Program-made: the position numbers and the translations under genes
Shown here: in pieces, positions 7,764-11,369 of the stretch
Layout: each line of letters starts with the position of its first letter
Position numbering within the stretch: the first letter of the stretch is position 1
The notes under the pieces: model-generated
Seen by the model: only the letters and a program-made list of their open reading frames with translations
Told to the model about the DNA's origin: nothing
The model's database searches: none
Assembly (NCBI GenBank): GCA_964440915.1
Contig: CAYTTV010000082.1
Location: 1 to 11,369 of the forward strand
DNA: 11,369 nucleotides
DNA from: CAMPJM01 sp964440915
GTDB taxonomy: Bacteria; Bacteroidota; Bacteroidia; Cytophagales; Cyclobacteriaceae
Reading direction: 5' to 3'

Positions 7764-7876
7764 CAATCGCGGTTTCACGACCGTATTATTCGCGACGAAC
7801 AATCATTCGAACGCATTCAACAGTACATCCTATCAAACCCTGAAAATTGGCGGATGATAAATTCAATAAAGGTTAA
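7764..7876 (+). pseudogene. C-terminal remnant of a REP-associated tyrosine transposase (RAYT, Y1_Tnp)
   Basis: The translation from 7764 reads QSRFHDRIIRDEQSFERI then QQYILSNPENW (to 7850). This is the conserved end of RAYT/TnpA_REP proteins ([Q/R]-x-F-[H/Y]-D-x-IIR-[D/N]-E, then YI-x-NP-x-NW). The Tyr in QQYILSNP (codon 7824-7826) is the probable nucleophile by position. After the Trp codon the family-like tail DDKFNKG plus TAA continues in another frame (7853-7876), so one base appears to have been lost near 7848-7852. All upstream parts of the enzyme, including the His-hydrophobic-His metal motif, are absent; the 38-bp palindrome lies there instead. It cannot encode a working transposase. 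Family recognition is from motif memory, but the combination with an adjacent REP-like palindrome makes it strong. Confidence 0.75.
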
Positions 7877-7961
7877 TTCAATAACCAGCCCTCCTCTCCT
7901 ATCTCAACCGTTTCTTATGCTTCCCAAAATGACAAAGCTTATTTCTAATAAACGGCACTAA

Positions 7962-8051
7962 AGCTGCCAGGAAAAGCTTAAAATCAAAAAAGATGAAACG
8001 CTGACCACTTTAGCAGAGGAACTCGGCATATTAATAGATGAAATGAAATAA
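7962..8051 (+). pseudogene. Orphan C-terminal coding remnant, unrecognised
   Basis: A short open stretch after an in-frame TAA (7959-7961) reads SCQEKLKIKKDETLTTL then AEELGILIDEMK before TAA at 8049-8051. It has no start codon and no leader. The composition (amphipathic, charged, LAEELGI) looks protein-like rather than random. The KKDETL-x-x-LAEELGI-x-x-DEM pattern vaguely recalls the first half of a LysM repeat, but it is too short to assign. It most likely represents the tail of a decayed gene left beside the transposase remnant; chance is not excluded. Confidence 0.25.
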
Positions 8052-8324
8052 CTTTTAGACAAAGGGCAACAAACCTAAATCTCAAAAATCTAATTACTCT
8101 CATTTAAAACATTCTCCTCTACGCATACAAAAACACTTCTACTTTAGTTAGAATGGACAATTTTGGGTCTTTGAGTGGAACCATAGGGGACGGCAACATC
8201 CTCCCTCCTTGAAGGGTAAGATTTGTCAGCTTTAGTAATTAAGGCGGTTTGTTTTATCTTTATGCGTTTTCCACTAACACAATAATAATTATTGCCGACA
8301 AGAAGCAGGATATAGAATCCTACG

Positions 8325-8356
8325 TTTGAATTTTATATCAACGGCCGATAATTTCA
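8325..8356 (+). promoter_or_regulatory. Candidate Bacteroidota-type promoter for the GH9 gene
   Basis: TTTG at 8325-8328, a 20-bp spacer, then TAATTTCA at 8349-8356. The Bacteroidota consensus is TTTG about 19-20 bp before TAnnTTTG; the -33 box fits, and the -7 box keeps TA and the first two T but not the final TG. A start near 8362 would leave a leader of roughly 15-20 nt. Such short motifs arise easily by chance in AT-rich DNA. Confidence 0.3.
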
Positions 8357-8378
8357 CTACTAAACTTTATGCAAACGT

Positions 8379-10916
8379 ATGAAAAGACTAAAATTTTTAT
8401 CAGTAGCAGTGCTAGTACTGGCAGTATCGTATGTCTCGGGCCAGGACCTAAAGCTGAATGACAAAGAGTATTTCGAAGCGCAAGGCATCAATGTACTAGT
8501 GTACAACAACCTCTTTACCGGAGGGTTCAATGATGAGAAAAATGCTGGCATAGAATTGATTCACCACGGAGTGAGAACAGGGCAAGGCGGTGCTGTGAGA
8601 CTTTCCCATACCCCAGAACAATGGGACCTCGTGCCAGAAATCTTGAACCGGCAAGTAAATGGTGCATCGAATAGCATCTCAGCTACATTGAAATATGAAG
8701 ATTATGAATTTGAATCGCAGGTGGTAGTAACAGCGAAAGGTAAAGGTGTTGAAATAGCTGTTTACCTCGATAAGCCGCTTCCAAAATTCCTTGAAGGTAA
8801 AGCTGGATTCAATCTTGAGTTTTTACCATCGCAATATTGGGCAAAAACTTATTTGATGGATGGACGTCTCAATCGATTTCCTCGCTATGTGGTGGGTAAC
8901 ACCGTCACGAGACCCAACAGCGAAAAGCTCAAGCAATACAAAGGGTATGAAACTTATGATGACAGGGGTACCGGCGAATTTATCGATCCGCTTCCTCTAG
9001 AAACTGGCCGTAGCATTCTAATGGCACCCGATGAACCCTCACGTATGATGAAGATCACTTCACAGGATGCCGACCTCATGCTTTTCGATGGTCGCGTATT
9101 GGCACAAAACGGCTGGTTTGTAGTGCGTAGCTTGCTTCCGGCTGGAAAGACCGGCAAGGTGCTGACTTGGAATGTCGAGCCCAATACCATCAAGGGATGG
9201 ATAAGAGAGCCCAACATTGGTTTCTCTCAAGTAGGCTACCTCCCTACCCAACCGAAAGTTGCAGTGATCGAGCTAGACAAGAAAGACAAGCCGCTTGCAA
9301 AAGCCGATTTATACAAAATAAACAGTGATGGCAAAACCGCCAAGGTATTCACTGGCAACATTGCTCCTTGGGGCGATTACTACAAGTACCACTATGTAAA
9401 GTTCGATTTCTCATCTGTGAACACGCCTGGTATATATTATATACAATATGGTGATCATAAAACCAATAATTTTATCATAGACAGTAGTGTTTATGACAAA
9501 ATCACCGATGCTACCAGCGATATATGGATTCCTATCCATATGAACCATATGTTCGTAAAAGAGGGCTACAGGGTATGGCACGGCGAGCCTTTCAGAGAAG
9601 GTTATCGTCAGGCACCTCCTAATACCGATCACTTTGACCTGCATTGGCAAGGGCCTACTACTGATACAAAATATGAAGCGCTTGAATTAATTCCAGGATT
9701 GAACGTAGGTGGTTTCTTCGATGCGGGTGACTTTGATATCGAGACCGGATCAAACATTAGCGTTGTGGAAAATTTCGTGCACACTTGGGAGTCATTCAAA
9801 CCTATGCGCGATCAGACTTTTGTTGATCAAGAATCACGTCACGTCGTACTGCATCGTCCAGATGGCACACCAGACATATTGCAATTTATCGAGCATGGCA
9901 CTTTGAACTTAGTAGCCCAGGCAGAGATAATCGGCCATATGGCACAAACGCTTTCTAATTCGGTTCTTCATAATTACCACCACCTTGGTGACGCCGCTTC
10001 ACTAACAGACGGACTACCCTATAATCCGGAGCTTGGCCCTTATGAAATAGCCAAAGATGGTCTCTCTAGTGGAGTGAAGGACGATCTGTGGGCATTTACA
10101 AGCCGTAACCCAGGCCTCGATCTTAGAGCAGCGACCATGTTTGCTGCAGCTAGTCGTGCGTTGAGGGGCTATAATGACGACCTCGCTGAAAGGGCCTTGT
10201 TTCAGTCGAAAAGACTGTTAAAAGAAGCTACAGCCTTACTTGCTAAGCAGCAGGAAGAAGAAGATAGCAACGCCAGAAGATGGGGAGCTATGGGAGATAT
10301 TTCTACCAACCTCCAATTGTACATCTCTACCGGTGAACAGCAATATGCCGACAAGTTTCAAGAACTTTTGTGGCCTGTTCTTGATCGCAATGTCAGCTTT
10401 GTTGTTTTGACGGCACTGCATGGCATACCTCATATGGATGCAGCTTATAAAGAAAGATTGAGACCATATGTTGTAAAGTACAAAGCGTATATCGAAGGAC
10501 TTGAAAAGGACAATCCTTACGGTGTGCCAATAGGGCTTGGCAACTGGGCAGGAAGTGGCATGATCATGAATTTTGGCACCACCATTAGTTATGCTAACCA
10601 GTATTTCCCTGATATAATCGATGCTGATCATGCGTTCAAGGCTTCAAACTGGTTGTTCGGATGTCATCCATACCATAACTATTCCCTTGTGGCAGCAGTG
10701 GGTGCAGCTCGTCCAAAAGAAGTGTTCTATGGGAACAACAGGGCTGACTTCTCATTTATACCAGGCAATGTTGCTCCAGGTATATTGTTCAGGCAGCCTG
10801 ACCACTTCGAAAACTATGACGACTGGCCATTCCTTTGGGGGCAGAACGAAGGTACGATTGGTGGCAACACCAGTTACCTGATCTTCGGATCTGCGTTCAA
10901 GAATCTGATAAAATAG
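8379..10916 (+). CDS. Secreted glycoside hydrolase family 9 enzyme (cellulase-like)
   Basis: An 845-residue enzyme of polysaccharide or oligosaccharide breakdown. Seen: a signal peptide (1-22, cleavage near YVSGQ), an unassigned beta-rich N-terminal region (about 23-275), then an Ig-like domain typical of GH9 enzymes (about 280-368, starting IGFSQVGYLP). The (alpha/alpha)6 catalytic domain runs from about 375 to the end. The GH9 signature DAGD is at 448-451, with Asp451 the expected base, and Glu824 in the C-terminal GQNEGTIGGN motif is the expected acid. NWLFGCHPYHNYS (757-769) matches the conserved segment preceding the active-site loop. Known of the family: inverting hydrolases, mostly on beta-1,4-glucans, some on glucosaminides; the substrate here is open. 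There is no T9SS sorting domain or SPII lipobox, so a periplasmic location is most likely. It is a single gene with its own terminator. Confidence 0.9.
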   Translation: MKRLKFLSVAVLVLAVSYVSGQDLKLNDKEYFEAQGINVLVYNNLFTGGFNDEKNAGIELIHHGVRTGQGGAVRLSHTPEQWDLVPEILNRQVNGASNSISATLKYEDYEFESQVVVTAKGKGVEIAVYLDKPLPKFLEGKAGFNLEFLPSQYWAKTYLMDGRLNRFPRYVVGNTVTRPNSEKLKQYKGYETYDDRGTGEFIDPLPLETGRSILMAPDEPSRMMKITSQDADLMLFDGRVLAQNGWFVVRSLLPAGKTGKVLTWNVEPNTIKGWIREPNIGFSQVGYLPTQPKVAVIELDKKDKPLAKADLYKINSDGKTAKVFTGNIAPWGDYYKYHYVKFDFSSVNTPGIYYIQYGDHKTNNFIIDSSVYDKITDATSDIWIPIHMNHMFVKEGYRVWHGEPFREGYRQAPPNTDHFDLHWQGPTTDTKYEALELIPGLNVGGFFDAGDFDIETGSNISVVENFVHTWESFKPMRDQTFVDQESRHVVLHRPDGTPDILQFIEHGTLNLVAQAEIIGHMAQTLSNSVLHNYHHLGDAASLTDGLPYNPELGPYEIAKDGLSSGVKDDLWAFTSRNPGLDLRAATMFAAASRALRGYNDDLAERALFQSKRLLKEATALLAKQQEEEDSNARRWGAMGDISTNLQLYISTGEQQYADKFQELLWPVLDRNVSFVVLTALHGIPHMDAAYKERLRPYVVKYKAYIEGLEKDNPYGVPIGLGNWAGSGMIMNFGTTISYANQYFPDIIDADHAFKASNWLFGCHPYHNYSLVAAVGAARPKEVFYGNNRADFSFIPGNVAPGILFRQPDHFENYDDWPFLWGQNEGTIGGNTSYLIFGSAFKNLIK

Positions 10917-10975
10917 TAGAGTGGTTTATATTTAAAATGGTTTTGAGCAAAAGTTGATTTGCAACCACCCATTTT

Positions 10976-11026
10976 AGCGCAAGTGATAAGTTTCACAAGA
11001 TGAACTTATTGCTTGCGCTATTTTTA
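10976..11026 (+). terminator. Rho-independent terminator of the GH9 gene
   Basis: A 17-bp stem pairs AGCGCAAGTGATAAGTT (10976-10992) with AACTTATTGCTTGCGCT (11003-11019), with only two G-U wobbles and a 10-nt loop. ATTTTTA follows at once, giving the U-tract for plus-strand transcripts. It lies 60 bp past the GH9 stop. The stem also stands between two converging genes and may slow minus-strand transcription, but the minus-strand side lacks a U-tract. Confidence 0.88.
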
Positions 11027-11103
11027 CTAGAACTTTAACCTTACCCTACTGTCTATTACAAACTGCTTGAGGTCTGATATCCGGTACCTTAAGTCTGATG
11101 TCT

Positions 11104-11369
11104 TTACTTTCCATCAACACTTCCATATACCGCATCGCGGAATTTCTTATGCAGTGCACCGTCATACGGGAACTTCTGTACAAAAAGCACTGCTGTAAGC
11201 TCATTTTGCGGATCAATCCAGAAAAGCGTACTGGCGGCACCATCCCAGAAAAACTCCCCTACTACGCCGTTATTTTCGTCTTTGTCCTGAGGAGGTGCCA
11301 CTCGCACGGCAAAGTTGATCCCAAATCCTACCCTACCTTTAGAAGGCAACCACATGCGTTCGGTCACAC
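11104..11369 (-). CDS. Serine hydrolase, beta-lactamase superfamily, C-terminal fragment
   Basis: Partial: the gene enters from the right edge and ends with TAA at 11104-11106, so only about 87 C-terminal residues are visible. Seen: GRVGFGINFAV, then GEFFWDGAASTLFWIDP and NELTAVLFVQKFP. This is the closing part of the Beta-lactamase (PF00144) fold found in class C-like serine hydrolases and esterases. WDG takes the place of the KTG/HxG box on the strand beside the active site. The SxxK nucleophile motif and the YxN motif lie outside the window, so activity cannot be judged. Members cleave esters or peptides and are often periplasmic; resistance to beta-lactams should not be assumed. It converges on the GH9 gene, with the terminator between them. 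Confidence 0.8.
   Translation of the reverse strand, partial: VTERMWLPSKGRVGFGINFAVRVAPPQDKDENNGVVGEFFWDGAASTLFWIDPQNELTAVLFVQKFPYDGALHKKFRDAVYGSVDGK

Larger units (their letters stand above)
7877..8378. other. Long intergenic stretch, mostly featureless
   Basis: About 500 bp between the transposase remnant and the GH9 gene. Apart from the orphan remnant at 7962-8051 and a weak promoter candidate at 8325-8356, I see no coding-like frame, tRNA, strong hairpin or repeat. It is AT-rich with many stops in all frames. The length and decayed content fit a scar of past insertion and deletion. Confidence 0.5.

Noticed and set aside
10236..10631. A 131-codon minus-strand frame inside the GH9 gene.
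   Set aside because: Shadow of the GH9 coding frame, which has clear catalytic motifs; no independent signal.

Overview
The window looks like ordinary chromosome from a Bacteroidota bacterium, probably Cytophagales-like. The clearest marker is a secreted protein that ends in a type A sorting domain of the type IX secretion system, which is restricted to this phylum. Supporting signs are A-rich leaders without Shine-Dalgarno sequences, moderate GC, a family 9 glycoside hydrolase with the signal-peptide style of this phylum, and the remains of a REP-associated tyrosine transposase of the type common in Bacteroidota. No rRNA gene, intact tRNA gene, CRISPR array, phage module or complete insertion sequence was seen.

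Layout. 1-200 is an untranscribed-looking leader. 201-2255 encodes a 684-residue T9SS cargo protein: signal peptide, eight propeller-like repeats, then two degenerate sorting-domain-like modules and a genuine sorting domain. 2491-5523 and 5528-6667 form a tight two-gene unit, 4 bp apart. The first gene encodes a 1010-residue coiled-coil P-loop NTPase whose Walker A lysine is replaced by alanine, with a winged-helix-like C terminus. The second encodes a small-conductance mechanosensitive (MscS-type) channel with a long extracytoplasmic N-terminal tail. 6668-6950 holds a GC-rich structured intergenic element. 6951-7715 is a short-chain dehydrogenase. It is followed at once by a perfect 38-bp palindrome, and the first base after the palindrome begins the broken C-terminal end of a REP-associated transposase gene. 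7877-8378 is mostly empty apart from a small orphan coding remnant. 8379-10916 is a secreted GH9 glycoside hydrolase with a strong terminator behind it. 11104-11369, on the minus strand and converging on it, is the C-terminal end of a serine hydrolase of the beta-lactamase superfamily that continues past the right edge.

How the genes fit together. Only the NTPase and channel look co-transcribed and functionally linked; an NTPase that gates or senses the channel is an inference. The T9SS cargo protein, the SDR enzyme, the GH9 enzyme and the serine hydrolase look like independent transcription units of envelope, polysaccharide and general metabolism. The best candidates for something undescribed are the lysine-less NTPase/MscS pair, the duplicated sorting-domain-like modules in the first protein, and the transposase-palindrome junction. 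I see no sign of a defence island or a complete mobile system.
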